From assembly GCA_000934455.1 (NCBI GenBank), contig KN888827.1, forward strand, positions 1 through 64,000: a DNA stretch of 64,000 nt. Direction: 5' to 3'. A program made the position numbers and the translations under genes. Numbering within the stretch: position 1 is the stretch's first letter; the number at the start of each line of letters is the position of its first letter. Source of the DNA: Apostichopus parvimensis (taxonomy: Eukaryota; Echinodermata; Holothuroidea; Aspidochirotida; Stichopodidae). The notes below the pieces were generated by a model. That model ran no database searches and had not been told where the DNA came from. It was given only the letters and a program-made list of their open reading frames with translations. This document shows positions 1-11,545 of the stretch, piece after piece.

Positions 1-306
1 ACGGCGTCCCAAGCAAAGAGAACTTCTGCAAAGTTTGTCCAACTGTTCCTCTTCGTTCAGTAGAATCGATAACCTCGTTATCAGACTCAAAAGCGTTTGC
101 CTCACTTTCTGTTCGTGCTGAGGTGACCAACATTTCTGGGCTATCAGATTGTTTACCTTGGAACGCTTGGTCGCTCGGTCTGGTCAGCGTAGGCTGATGC
201 GGGTCTTTCGATGGAGCCACTCGGTTACTATGTAGTAGTGACTTTCCGATCGGAGTCATTCGATCCGAGGGACGAACATGACTCTGATTCCCCTGGTTGT
301 TTGCCA
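1..306 (-). CDS. N-terminal coding exon of unrecognised protein (partial, runs off left edge)
   Basis: On the minus strand an ATG at 306-304 opens a frame with no stop for 102 codons to the window edge. An in-frame TGA lies 36 bases upstream of the ATG, which supports this start. The peptide begins MANNQGNQSHVRPSDRMTP and is rich in Ser, Thr, Asn, Gln and acidic residues, with no signal peptide, membrane segment or domain that I can name. It ends at the window edge in QTLQKFSLLGTP. Low-complexity N-termini like this are common in transcription factors and signalling proteins, but that is inference only. The exon is absent from simple ORF calls because it is cut by the edge. It could also be a chance open frame; the length and upstream stop argue mildly against this. 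Confidence 0.5.
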
Positions 307-2734
307 TGAGCGTACGTTGTATGATGGAACCCCAGACTACGAGCCAATATCACGATGTTCTTATTACATGGCGATCATCCTATACATGAACCGTTGCGAT
401 GGTCGTTCGAAGTGTCTGTGTCAAGTGACTACTGTATACACGTAGCACGAACAAAGCACTAAGATGTCGCTTTCTTTGTAATGTCACAATGAAGATATTG
501 TAGCCATCCTGTTTGTTTCATTCTTTCCTTTTCAGATCAACTCAACGCGCGCGCCAACTTGTGTAGTATGACTCTGTACTGACTATCATTCTGGGCGATA
601 AAAAGGAAATAACATGCGTGAAGCGCGCGCCCATAATTATTAGTGTGTCTACATAATGCATGATACGATGTTATAGCGTAATTGCATGACTCTGCGCATG
701 AAATACTAATCAATGCAAATTCCTGTCTGTTTGCTCTGTATTACGTACGCACTGTATTACGCTTGCTAGGGTTACCATAGGTGACGCTTTGTGTATTGCA
801 TGAGTAAATCTGACGTAGAGATCACTTGGGTGAAACGTATTTATGCACGAGGTGAACATTGAACAAAGTTTTTTTTGATGCGTCGCAAAGTTAACGTGTG
901 GATTGTTTCTGTGGCGCGACGCACAAGCTAGTTGCGTAAGGGAAGCATTATTATGCTAACAAAAAACATGAATAGGTCCACATAATTACCCTGGTCCTGA
1001 CCAGGTGGACAAGTTAGGTTAACGGGAAATATTCATTATCAAGTTAGTTTATGTTGTTATGGTGTCCATATTGTGGGTTTGTATGAGCTAAATTCTATTT
1101 AGCTATGCGTTGATGTACTATTTTCCATTTCCATTTTCTCTATCTCATTGTTTGGAAGGAAACTACGAACTAAAATTTACAAATATATTCATGAAATTTA
1201 CAGACAGTTCACAATCTTAAATAGTGTTTAAATTTGATGACTTGCAGCGTAAAAAATGGCAATTCGTTTTGCATGCAGTACAGCCTCACTTTAGTACCGC
1301 GCTGCTTTGCAACTTACGAGACCGTTTTGAATTCATAACTGAACGTAGGTTATTCAAATATTCAAAGAACACACTTGATCACATACACACTTAATCCTAT
1401 AAAACGAACTTATTGTGACCTCATTAACACCAAAAGAAGAATACTGCAAGTCCCTTTTTTTCTTTTTCTTTTTCCTTTTAATTAGTTCATTTTATGTTCG
1501 TAATAAACAACGACTGCATAAAGACATTTCATTTGCATATCATTTGCATAATATTATCATAAATCGATGAAAGGAGGTTTAGCAAAACAAGTTTGCAGAA
1601 ATATGGTATTGCTAACAAATGAGTGTCCGTGATAAAAAAAATTAACATTTAAAAGGGCATTTATTAAAACGTTGATTTAAGTGCAGCTGAACGTTAATTA
1701 ACTTACAAAAAATTGCCACCAGAAAACGGACGAAAAAGGAAAAGAAAAACGAAGAAGATAAAAAGAAAGAAAGAGGAAAAGCAGCACAAAGCATAACAAA
1801 ATGAAGTAGCTTGCACATATTCGAAAGGCGGCTTGAAAACACAGAGTGGAGAATTTTAACAGAATAACAAAGTCGCTGTGTCACATACGCGTACGGCTAA
1901 ATTGCCTTCGCAATCAGTATAAAATCACATACGATACCGGTACATATTTAAAGAGGCGTGGTCGTGACGTAGTGGTTTTTAGAATATTACTTCTGGACGT
2001 CAGAGTTTTGAACAGTACATTTCTCTGACGTCAGAAATTTCAATCAGGCGTTTAACAAAAACTCCATCTTGAAAGGAAAGTTCTTTTTCTTGAATATTTA
2101 AGAGTCAACGTATAAATAGTGGAAATTGTAAGTAACGTCTAAAAGTTCACATTGTCCGGTATGTCCAACTATGACACCTATATCAAGGATGAATTAGGGT
2201 TATATCTGAAAGTTGAAATGACTCGGAAAACAGAAACTACTACAAGGTTTTGATGGACAATCACCCACACCATTATCATGTGGCGTAAAAATAGCAAAAA
2301 TTTGAAATCAAAATCATATTTTGTGGAAGTCAGTTCACCAAACACAGAATGCATGATGAATTTTATTGGGGGCGGATCCAAGATTTCAGACGCCAAATAC
2401 TGCACTATATGAGGCACGTTAAGACTGTCAGTGAGGTTTAAAGGCATGGCTGTGATGAAAACTACCGCGTAATATTGCATTTTTGAGTGAGGTTAAACAG
2501 TGGGGGGAGGGGGGAGTGGCATCCCTTCATTACAAACATGTAGCTCTACATGTAGCACTATGTGGATGGAACTGTGGGTGACTCCTGCAGTCTGGGGGTT
2601 TAAGAGCTGTCGGATGGGAGATCCCAGGAGGCGTTCGCCAAATGAACGTTCCGTTCAAGTCTCTTGTATTTCATTACGTCGTTTATAATTCCAAATGTAA
2701 ACCACAATACAAAATGGAAGTTGTGTAGCTCGTA
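307..2734. other. Intergenic stretch without recognisable gene
   Basis: No exon with convincing splice sites and protein similarity was found. The stretch is AT-rich, with GC-rich patches (CGCGCGC near 547 and 627) just upstream of the minus-strand exon at 1-306, which may belong to its promoter. Short open frames here are low-complexity. Confidence 0.5.
2026..2033. promoter_or_regulatory. Palindromic CRE-like site TGACGTCA
   Basis: The full palindrome TGACGTCA occurs here, with a half-site (GGACGTCAG) about 30 bases upstream. This is the consensus for CREB/ATF binding. No gene start is close: the nearest minus-strand start is at 306. Function is inferred from sequence only. Confidence 0.3.
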
Positions 2735-2945
2735 TAGACTCCGTGCAACCATAGGCTATATTGAACTAGTCCATATATCATAAACTAAGACGGGTCCAAC
2801 AGTTCCTAGACTCAGTGCAACCATAGGCTACATTGAGTTAGTCCATATATCATATAACTAAAACGGGTCCAACATCTCCTAGACTCAGTGCAACCATAGG
2901 CTATATTGAGTTAGTCCATATATCATAAACAAAAACGGGTCCAAC
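2735..2945. repeat. Three-copy tandem repeat, period about 73 bp
   Basis: Three near-identical units begin at about 2735, 2807 and 2880. Each contains GTGCAACCATAGGCTA, then TTAGTCCATATATCAT, then ACGGGTCCAAC. Differences between units are a few substitutions and 1-3 base indels, so the duplication looks fairly recent. No coding potential is seen. Confidence 0.9.
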
Positions 2946-3321
2946 TAATACGATAATGGTTCATAATGAGAAGTTGTTAAAAGAGTATATAAAATTGTGC
3001 CGTATTATGGTAGTTTAACCAAGCCGCACGCATAATCGTTGGGATTTCTCATATTCAGAGATAGACTGGTTCATTCAGCCGTTTCACTGAACAGTATTCA
3101 AGAGCTAAGGAAACCAAGTTCCCATTCTAGTAATATACATTATATCAAACCGAAAAGCCAGCACTCTTTTGCAAAAATCCGTCTAATTAATAAAACAGTT
3201 TTATTACCCTGAGAAACTTAATTTTTCTTTGTTCTGATCAATTTTGCTATCCCGCAGTTGATGGATTTACATAATCTCGCCATGTATTGATATAATTACA
3301 GATTACAAATAATACCGTATT

Positions 3322-4146
3322 TGTTCATTGTGAATGATAGTACCGGTTAACCGGTAGTATCTGACTCGGATACATTTCATACCGCGGTGTTTGCAGTTAA
3401 CTAGTTGGCAATTAATCATACCAATATACCATCTCTTCCTTCTTAATCATACTTTCTGACTTCAAATATAGATATTCATGCCGTAGTGCACTAAGGCCGC
3501 TGGAGGTTCCACATATCATTACAAATCTGTCTTCCATGTACTAGTAGCCTCCGACACGATCCCTATATGTTTCATACCGCGATGTATCAGGTGTAGGAAT
3601 TACTGGCACTTTTTTCAAACAATAACGATCAAAGGGTGACCTTCACATGTAATCATCGTTTCGTGCAAAAAATACTTGCCTCCAACAGTGGTACACTACC
3701 TCATATTCATACCGCGATATATCGAGATCGCTGACAGTCTTTATTATATACTTCTTTGTATTTGCATATTTCAATATCAACCCCTCGTCGATAGTGGCAC
3801 GTGATCCTCTTTATAAAATCATTGTAGCTTGTTTAATGATATTTGTCTCCCGACTTGCAACCGTTACTTCATACCGCGGTGCAATGAAAATCGCTGACAA
3901 TTTTAATATATAGTTTGACGACGCCTTGTCGGATATCAGCCTGTGATCCTAACCATATACACATCTCTGTTCCTTGCAAATGATACATGTCTCCGACATG
4001 CAACCGATACCTTCATACCGCGGTGCAATAAAAATCGCTGAAGGAGTTTGATATACCGTTTCGGTTAACCACTCGTCGATATCGGTACGTGGTCTTCACA
4101 TATGATCTTTGTTCCTTGTAAATGGTATTTGTCTCCAACGCAAAAA
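3322..4146 (-). repeat. Decayed tandem array derived from the LMO2 terminal exon
   Basis: About six imperfect units of 95-160 bp follow each other. On the plus strand unit starts are marked by TTCATACCGCGRTG at 4012, 3868, 3706, 3571 and 3376, with a partial one at 3475 (TTCATGCCGTAGTGC). The unit at 4012-4146 contains the true LMO2 stop and the codons for the last 23 residues. In sense orientation units repeat GGAGACAAATACCAT-like sequence (the GDKYH codons) and a match to the CACGTACCGATATCGACGAG region. Units further from the gene are more diverged. The array probably sits in the LMO2 3' UTR, since AATAAA candidates on the minus strand fall at 3740-3745 (inside a unit) and 3200-3205 (beyond the array). 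Confidence 0.85.
3740..3745 (-). promoter_or_regulatory. Candidate poly(A) signal AATAAA for LMO2
   Basis: AATAAA on the minus strand, about 320 bases downstream of the LMO2 stop, within one array unit. A second candidate is at 3200-3205. Which is used cannot be told from sequence. Confidence 0.35.
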
Positions 4147-7100
4147 TGTTTCTCACACTCTGAACATTTAAAACATTCCAAGTGATAAACTTGATCAGCT
4201 GTCGTGTTCATAACGAGTTCATAGGCAGGAATCTCCCGTTGGCAAGCTGTACAAATACCGCTTGGAACAAACAGCCTGTAGTGAAGATAGATAGAACAAT
4301 GATGTAATTAATTTATCATGATAATTGCCTGCTATCATATAATTAAGTGCTACTAAACTGCGGTGTATGTTTTCAATTTCATGTATATACTTACACACGT
4401 CATGTCAGCTGGTAGGGCCTAATCAAAATCTCAATTCTAACATAGGCGGGGCAAACGTTTGTATTCACATAATGACTTAGGTTGACATAATTTGTTTCTG
4501 CATTTTTGTCGGTTTTTGCGTTCCATACAAACGTGTCGTTTGTATAAATTAATATGAGCGGATCCTTGCTTTCATTATAGGACAAACGGAACGAGGAATT
4601 TATGGACAAATACACGGTTTCTAGCCCGAAAAATCGCATTAAAAAATAATCGTTTGTCGAACATTGAATGGTTTTTGTTTGCTGTACTGGTTTTCACGTA
4701 TTTTAAGCATGTGGTACACATTTTGCAACGTTATTATATACATGTTCATATGAATGTTGCACAGATTTTAACTTATACAGCCCCGCGTGCTGGCACATCC
4801 GATATGGATTCGGAGTAGTAAGCTCTGATTATATATATGATTATAAGGAACTTAAAGTATAGACAATAACTGAACATAATATGTTATTGACGTTAACCTT
4901 CATGTAAAAAAGAGGAATTACCAACATGAAACAAATCCATTTCATCACGCATGTCATATTGTGAACGTGTCACTGATTCAATTAACAGTGTCGTATGAAT
5001 GTTAATAATTAGACGTTAATTTATTCATCCATACTGAAGATTCGTTCGTTCACTGCCATTAATTCACTGCCATTAATTAACACCACTAATTCATCCGTTC
5101 ACTCATTCATTCATTATTGAATGCATTAATTCATTGACCAATACTTTTGTTTAGGCAGTTGTAGGGATCATAGTAAACGCAATGATTTTTCGTCAGAGCA
5201 TATACAGTTTTATTTTCGAGATATTCGCTTCTAAAATGTGTCCAAATGCATTTATTCATTGCACAAGAAATACAACCAAGTCGAGCTGAATCGTGCCCTT
5301 AAATGTATACTTTCACACCGAATAGTAGATATACTGTATATATCAAACATATTGTCCAAAATTAATTTTAATAAGGCTAAAATTAATATATATCATCCTT
5401 TAAAAAAATTTCCCTTTTAAGAAATTATGTTAACAGAAATAAATTTCTTGGATAGGGATAAAAAATGGGATGAAAAACCTGAGCAACATGCCTAACATAA
5501 TTATCAATTAAAGTTTCATAATCCGAGACTTTTTTCAAACTTCTCTTCAACTACAAAATCCAACTGCAATGTTGATGGAATCATTATAGCCTTGATGAAG
5601 GATTTATTAAGGCCGAACGTAACGAATTTTCGTTTAAAGTACTTTTATGACCTAAGACATACGTGCGTTAATGATCTCTCTTTTAGGTCAATTTTTGAAG
5701 TGTACGCACGGAATGGCCAATGCTGACCTAGTCATTTACATTATAATCAGTCAAATAACTGTGGCTTCGTGCACTTGAAAATTAATTTTAATAATTATTT
5801 TTTTGTCTAGATAATAGTTTGTAAACTTACTAGATTGAACAAACTTCGCACCTACTTTTGAAGGTAATGGATACCATCACTATGGTTCTTTTTCAAACAT
5901 TCATAATTTTATACTTAGTATTACATTCATATCACGACGTAAGTGTCGGGATATATTTGAATGATGACGTCATAAAGTAGCTTCAAATGTTTGCACTTAA
6001 AGTAAAAAGTACAGTTCAAAATTTCTTAATTTTTTTTTTGAAAGTTCTGTCAGTTTTATTTATTAATTTATTGTTATTAGTTTTACGTGTTTGGCGGGAT
6101 GGGTAGAAGTAGAAACTTCGGAATTTATAAAATAATTCAATAAATAATACATACCGTAATTTTATACTAGTGGGTCAGATGGCTACAAAATGACAAATAC
6201 AATGGCCTCCACCAAGTTTCAACATGGAATTTTATTCGCAAAGGTGGATGGATTTACGTGCCAAATATGAAGTTTAATCAAGCTGCATTTTTGGGGGAGA
6301 TATTTTGTTTTCAACGTTAGAAGGGGAATTACATACACTCATAGGCACATTACACGCACCACATACCGTTTACACATATACTGTACAGTGTGCACACGGC
6401 AGCATGATCGCAAAGTTTCCTTTTGCGTTCGGAAAAGGAATAACATACACAACCCCATGCAGACTCTCAAACAATGAATGATAAACATCATAGCGAATAA
6501 CAGAAAAGTAAGTCATTTTCTAGTGTAAAATAGAGGGCGCAGTCTGTTTTAAACTTATAATACATACCTCAGATAATCTCTCTTACAAAGCTTACGCCCA
6601 AGTTTGGTATAAAGGTGGCAATCGACCTCTCCAAGCCGACATTGACAAAGGTCACATGAAAGACAGTCCTCGTGCCAGTATTTTTCCATGGCTCTCAAGA
6701 AATAACGATCTCGAATCCACTGTTTACACCCCTGGCACTCCAACATGGACGGGTGGACGTTGAGTACCTCGTTGACCGTCTCCCTAGGATAGAGAAGCAG
6801 CTATGACGTCATACATTCATAAGGTAAACGCCGAAGCCATTCTAACATGTTGTATATTCTTAAAAGGGCACGTTCGATATAAGTGTGTTTTTGAAGTAAA
6901 AACTCGAGGGGCGTAACAAGGTCGAAAAAGACGGGTTGAGCTGGTGTTGTGAGGCGGTGGGGGGTGGAGCTGGAAGTTTGGGACCCCCCCCCCCCCGAAG
7001 TTACTTTCAGTCGGATATGCCGGTGTATGGATTTACAAAGCTAAACTTGCCTGGGTAGGAAAAAGTATATATGTGATAGATGTCTGTGATTGGACTGAAA

Positions 7101-9563
7101 TAAAAGTTAATTAGCAAGGTTCAAATTTGTCATGTTAATGCGCACATTGTAGTTTCCGCAATTTCACCTCATATGACCCTTGCCTTGTATATATCATCGC
7201 CAACAGACGCACAATGGTGCAGTCCGCCACCGTAGCTTACTCGTACTCTATATTATTGCCTGTACTCGTTCGTATTCATGGATTTTTATTTAACTCGTAC
7301 TCGGGGAATTTGGAAAACTGGTGTACACACTAGTGTAAGACTATACATGCACAATCTACTTGTACTCGCTTTAAGCGCCTTGTACTCATATTCTTTCATG
7401 CCGATGGGTTATTCTACTTTTATGAACTTTTTTGTTCTGAACCGCCGGTTTATATATGCTTATTTATTCTAGTATATATACTTCTGTTTGTACTTGTCAT
7501 TTTTCGTATGTTGTAGTTTTGCCCTTTGCTTGTAAATTTGATGTTTTAGCTTTAATGAAAAACAATCTATTAAGATTGTTTAGAATAAATAAACTAATTT
7601 AACTTGAAACTTGTGAACCGTGTACTACTTATATACTCATGCTGCTCTATTACTATAGCATTACCAGTATATATGATTGCCACCGATTCATGTATAGGCC
7701 CTATATACATCATGCTTAAGTTAAATGAGAATGATATAGGTTCGTCGAATGTCCAGCGATTCGCAAAGCTACCGCATAAACTTGAGTCCTCAGTCTAGTT
7801 CGTTGTTCACTAGATGGAGTACGCAGTGAGGTAGTACTTATTACATGATTACCTTCCAAATTGATTTCGCGGGCTGCCACCATATTCGGAGAGAATTATC
7901 GACAGAAATGGGAGCCCTGTTGATGTTAAATTGTTAACCCCTGTCGTCAGTTTTTTTTTATTTAAAACGATCTAAGACCGCAATCATGGTCCTGAACTGG
8001 AGCGTGGTGGAGCGGGGGGGGGGGGGGGGGGAACTACCACTCTGTACTCCAGCAATAGCTAACAAGATTCACATGTTTCATCCAATTTAATGTGAAACTA
8101 GTTGTGACGAATACCCATATTTACTACTACTGTGAACGACTCACTGTCTACCACTTTTCGTTCTTGAGACCAACATCCAGATTTTTCAATGACTTTCCCG
8201 AACCAATTAGAGGCAGTTTTAGTCGGTTGGCTAGATCAACCGTCATATGAAACCACAACACACTTAGAGATATTTATTCCGGTATATAGGTAGTAGCCTA
8301 GGCTACATGCACGTCGCTGTGCATGGTTTATTGGCACAGCGGGAAAGGTGTTAAAACCTCCCTGTTTACAAGGTAGTTCGACTAAATTTAGATTCAACTG
8401 CTTAAAATGAGTTACTATACAGATTTTGACATGAAGCAAGAGAATTATTAAAGCACTTCTATGGTTCAAGGTTGCTGTTTTGATTTTCTTCACAATTTAT
8501 GTCTTTTACCTTGGTAACACGTGAACTAAACGGCTTTCATTCTCGCCTTGATTTTAGAATCATATTTATTTGATTTTGTCATGATTTTACATTTAAGTAT
8601 CATTCTGATAAAATAAATCTATTACAATGCATTTCATGAGCTTGACCAGCTGTTGACTAGACTATTTCAATTGAACCAAAAATTACGTTTTTCATTTACA
8701 CGATATGGAAAAGCTTATAGAATCGAATACAAAAAACATTCACCAACGCTTGTTTAGTGAAAACTAAAGGAAGAGTTTTTTATGTTTGATCAATTTTAAT
8801 CCTATTTGTTTAAGTAATACACCGGCTATAGGTTTAGTTAGCTATATGCCTATATCGTATATAGGCCTATATCGTATATAGGCTATAGGCTATGTCAAGC
8901 GCATCGTATCTCTGATGAGTTTTCTGAGGTGAGAGGGAAACGTGTGATAAACCCGTCAAATAAATGAAGGGTGAGAATTAAGCAACGTTAGTATTAATCG
9001 CTTTTGTCAAGCTCAAACCTTTATTTCCGTCTACTGCAAAAAATTAATACTTAGAAAAAGAGGGCCTTTCCCTTCGTACCCCTCTCGGATTTAACATCTT
9101 TTTTGTGCCCGTTTAAAACATTAAAAAGAACGTGGGTAACACATCCCCACCCCATTTTGTTTCCAGACCCCTTCTCGCTTCTCCCGCCACTGTCAACTGG
9201 ATAGTATATATAGGCCTACGACACTCATGTTATCAGAATATTCTTATGGAGGTTCCACTATATACACTCATAGTGTATGGTGCTACGTACCAGGATACGC
9301 AAAGTTTCATGCCCGTCGGCCCATGCTTTATCAGTCGGTTAGTATTTTTGCCACTCAATTGTCGGCGACATAATTATATGTGTCTTTTGGGTCTACACAT
9401 ATCACGAATACATATACTCTAATGGAATAATAATAACAATTCCACAATAAACACACACACTAACCCAATGCAGGGTTTTACACTCCGTACTTCCCACATG
9501 CTGATCATATAACATGACTTACCCACTCCTGTCATCCTTGATAGTATCTGATGTACTTTTCAT
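4065..9563 (-). CDS. LMO2: LIM-only transcription cofactor LMO2 (three coding exons)
   Basis: Coding exons on the minus strand are 9523-9563, 6568-6783 and 4065-4275, joined by GT-AG introns; 468 nt give 155 aa plus TAA, close to vertebrate LMO2. The protein is two LIM zinc fingers with little else. LIM1 has ligands C30, C33, H51, C54, C57, C60, C80, D83 and the LMO2-type stretch [12 protein letters not shown] plus [17 protein letters not shown]2 has C94, C97, H117, C120, C123, C126, C145 and probably H148. The short first exon starts [14 protein letters not shown]; the frame joins exactly to [16 protein letters not shown], matching the vertebrate PVDEVLQIPPSLL region. LMO2 is a nuclear bridging protein that links LDB1, bHLH (TAL1-type) and GATA factors in blood and vessel development; it does not bind DNA itself. 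The end of the last exon is tandemly duplicated downstream. The start is supported by matching frame but not by a cDNA. Confidence 0.92.
4276..6567 (-). other. LMO2 intron 2
   Basis: AT-rich intron bounded by GTATGTATTA (donor at 6567) and CTACAG (acceptor ending at 4276). It contains an imperfect TTCATTCACT/ATTAATTCACTGCC simple-repeat patch at about 5040-5130. Nothing else is recognisable. Confidence 0.7.
5040..5135. repeat. TTCATT/CTGCCATTAATT simple-repeat patch
   Basis: Repeated ATTAATTCACTGCC and TTCATTCATTCATT words in LMO2 intron 2. Low complexity, no further function visible. Confidence 0.6.
6784..9522 (-). other. LMO2 intron 1
   Basis: Intron bounded by donor GTAAGTCATG (at 9522) and acceptor TATCCTAG (ending at 6784). 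It contains a C run near 6987-7000, an 18-base G run at 8014-8031 and a small inverted repeat of GCCTATATCGTATATAGGC at about 8848-8885. No exon is recognised in it. Confidence 0.7.
8848..8885. repeat. Inverted repeat TATATCGTATATAGGCC
   Basis: The self-complementary word CCTATATCGTATATAGG occurs twice back to back, so the stretch can fold into hairpins or a cruciform. It is one of many AGGCCT-type words in the window. Confidence 0.55.
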
Positions 9564-10717
9564 TTTGATTAAGACTTCCCCGCACAAGCCTGATATACCA
9601 GCAGATCTAGGCCGCCTCGCCAAAATGCCAGTATATATCTGTAAAACACCTGGACGTCCGAATGTATGAGAGCACTTTATAGTTATCCGTTGGCTACAAC
9701 AAGCTGGACATTGCTCAATTTAGTTATCAAGCTCAGTATCACAAAATGACGGAGGCTCTTTTAGTTGTTAACTTGACCAGACCTTTACTACATGGTGTAT
9801 GATTAAGTTGTTCAACACAACCGGACTTGTAAAAAAAGTCTAAAACAAATCACAGTCACAAACACTATAAAAACTTTCACATTTACTTGAAATTCATTTG
9901 AAATCTGCCGATGAGTGAAAATCCACGTGTCGCTCTATTAACAGTAAACAAATCATTTCCTTGATGGCAAACAAGATAAACAACAGGCGAAAGTAATTAC
10001 AAATTAAATGATCTAGTAATAACAGAAAAGATATCGGCGAAAATACGGCGGTTTGTATAGGCTATTAATGATAATAAGATCCTTCTTCTTAGTCCAACTG
10101 AAATGCATGTATAAGCGAACTATACAGATCACACAGTAACTTCACACAAAACATGGGTCGTGGATTGATAAATCTAGCCTGTTCATCTATCACTGTGTGT
10201 ATGTAATGGTTTATTGTGATTTTCCCTGACTGTGGAGTGTGCGACCGTCAAACTAATAAGAACATCCTGTTAGTATTCCTAGAAGTTTACCGCATGTGCC
10301 TTTTTATAAACCGTTGGTTACTGAGTTCCAGTTGTCGGTTATTTATCTTCAAAACCAGCTGTGAGGTGCAGGATGTCACAGTCTGCCCCGGGGTTGATTT
10401 AGTGACAAAACATCTGCGACAGCTTATCAACGGACAGACAGTAATGAAATGATGGAGAAATCAAGTAACCAGGGGTAAAGAATATAAACCATGCCATGTA
10501 ATTCCATGTAGTCTGGGTGATAAAAGATGAATTCGGGGGAAAGAACTATTATGAATTTGGCAACGAGTGATCTGTTTCACTGATTGGGCATTGGCTATAT
10601 TGCCAAAACAATGTGAATGTTATACCGATGCGTGGGAAGATGTCAAGGGGTTACGGTATATAAATGCTATAACCAGAAATATTATTCGACGTTAGCCTCG
10701 ATATCGCCGGGGTTTAT

Positions 10718-10767
10718 NNNNNNNNNNNNNNNNNNNNNNNNNNNNNNNNNNNNNNNNNNNNNNNNNN
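10718..10767. other. Assembly gap (50 N)
   Basis: Fifty consecutive N bases, probably a placeholder of fixed length. Any open frame across it is meaningless. Confidence 0.99.
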
Positions 10768-11234
10768 TGTCTCTTCTATCTTTCCTTTGCATGTTCTTGT
10801 TGCGAAAATTAGCTATGGACGTCGAGAGTCTGATCGGAGACCCTTTTTGGCAGTCTTCAATTCCCCTTGAGTAGGCTATATTAGCTACACATTTAATGAG
10901 AAAAATGTATTATTCTTCGTCCCATATTTCTCTGTAGCCTTGGCCCAAGCCTGCTCCCTGCCGCCCCCATCCCCCACCGTTCTCGTCAGGCATGTTCTTA
11001 GCATATATAGAAAGCAGAACTTTGAAGTATTTTATTCTTTGACATTCTTTTCTGTCAGCTTACAATACAGCGAGAAGTTGCTGTTCAGTCGCGACGTTTT
11101 GATTTGCGCAGCCAAATAGGAGCACGTGATATCCAGACTAACCTATTAATTAATTTCCTCAACTTGTCTTGAAATGCTGAAGTAAATCATTCTGATGGAT
11201 CATGACCAGAAGTATCTCCTTTCGGAGAAGATAG

Positions 11235-11545
11235 CGGTACCAGTGGTGGAGCGTCCAGTGACAGTCAGGGGGCGGATGCCCCCCTGGCGGGCTCAAATGG
11301 ACTGCTGGCGCCCTTTTCAGCTTTCTACCACTTTTTACTTATTCGCGATTATTGACTTTTTTATTGCGCGCTCATCTACCTATTGACATTTGTCACATTT
11401 TGTTGGCGATGACACCTATTTATTCTTCGTTTATCTGCAAATTAGCAAGGCCCGGAAAGGGTCATTTCCGGCGATCTAGGGAGTATCTTTACTCAAAAAA
11501 AATCTGTACGCTCCGCGCCAACCTGTGGTGGCGCTCCGCTTAGAT
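11235..11545. repeat. Possible transposon fragment with GTGGAGCG/CGCTCC ends
   Basis: The stretch starts CAGTGGTGGAGCGTCC, has a GGGGGC...GCCCCC palindrome near its left end and closes with two CGCTCCGC words (GTACGCTCCGCG and TGGCGCTCCGCTT). GC content is above that of its surroundings. Ends and target duplication are not clean, so the family is not assigned. Confidence 0.3.
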
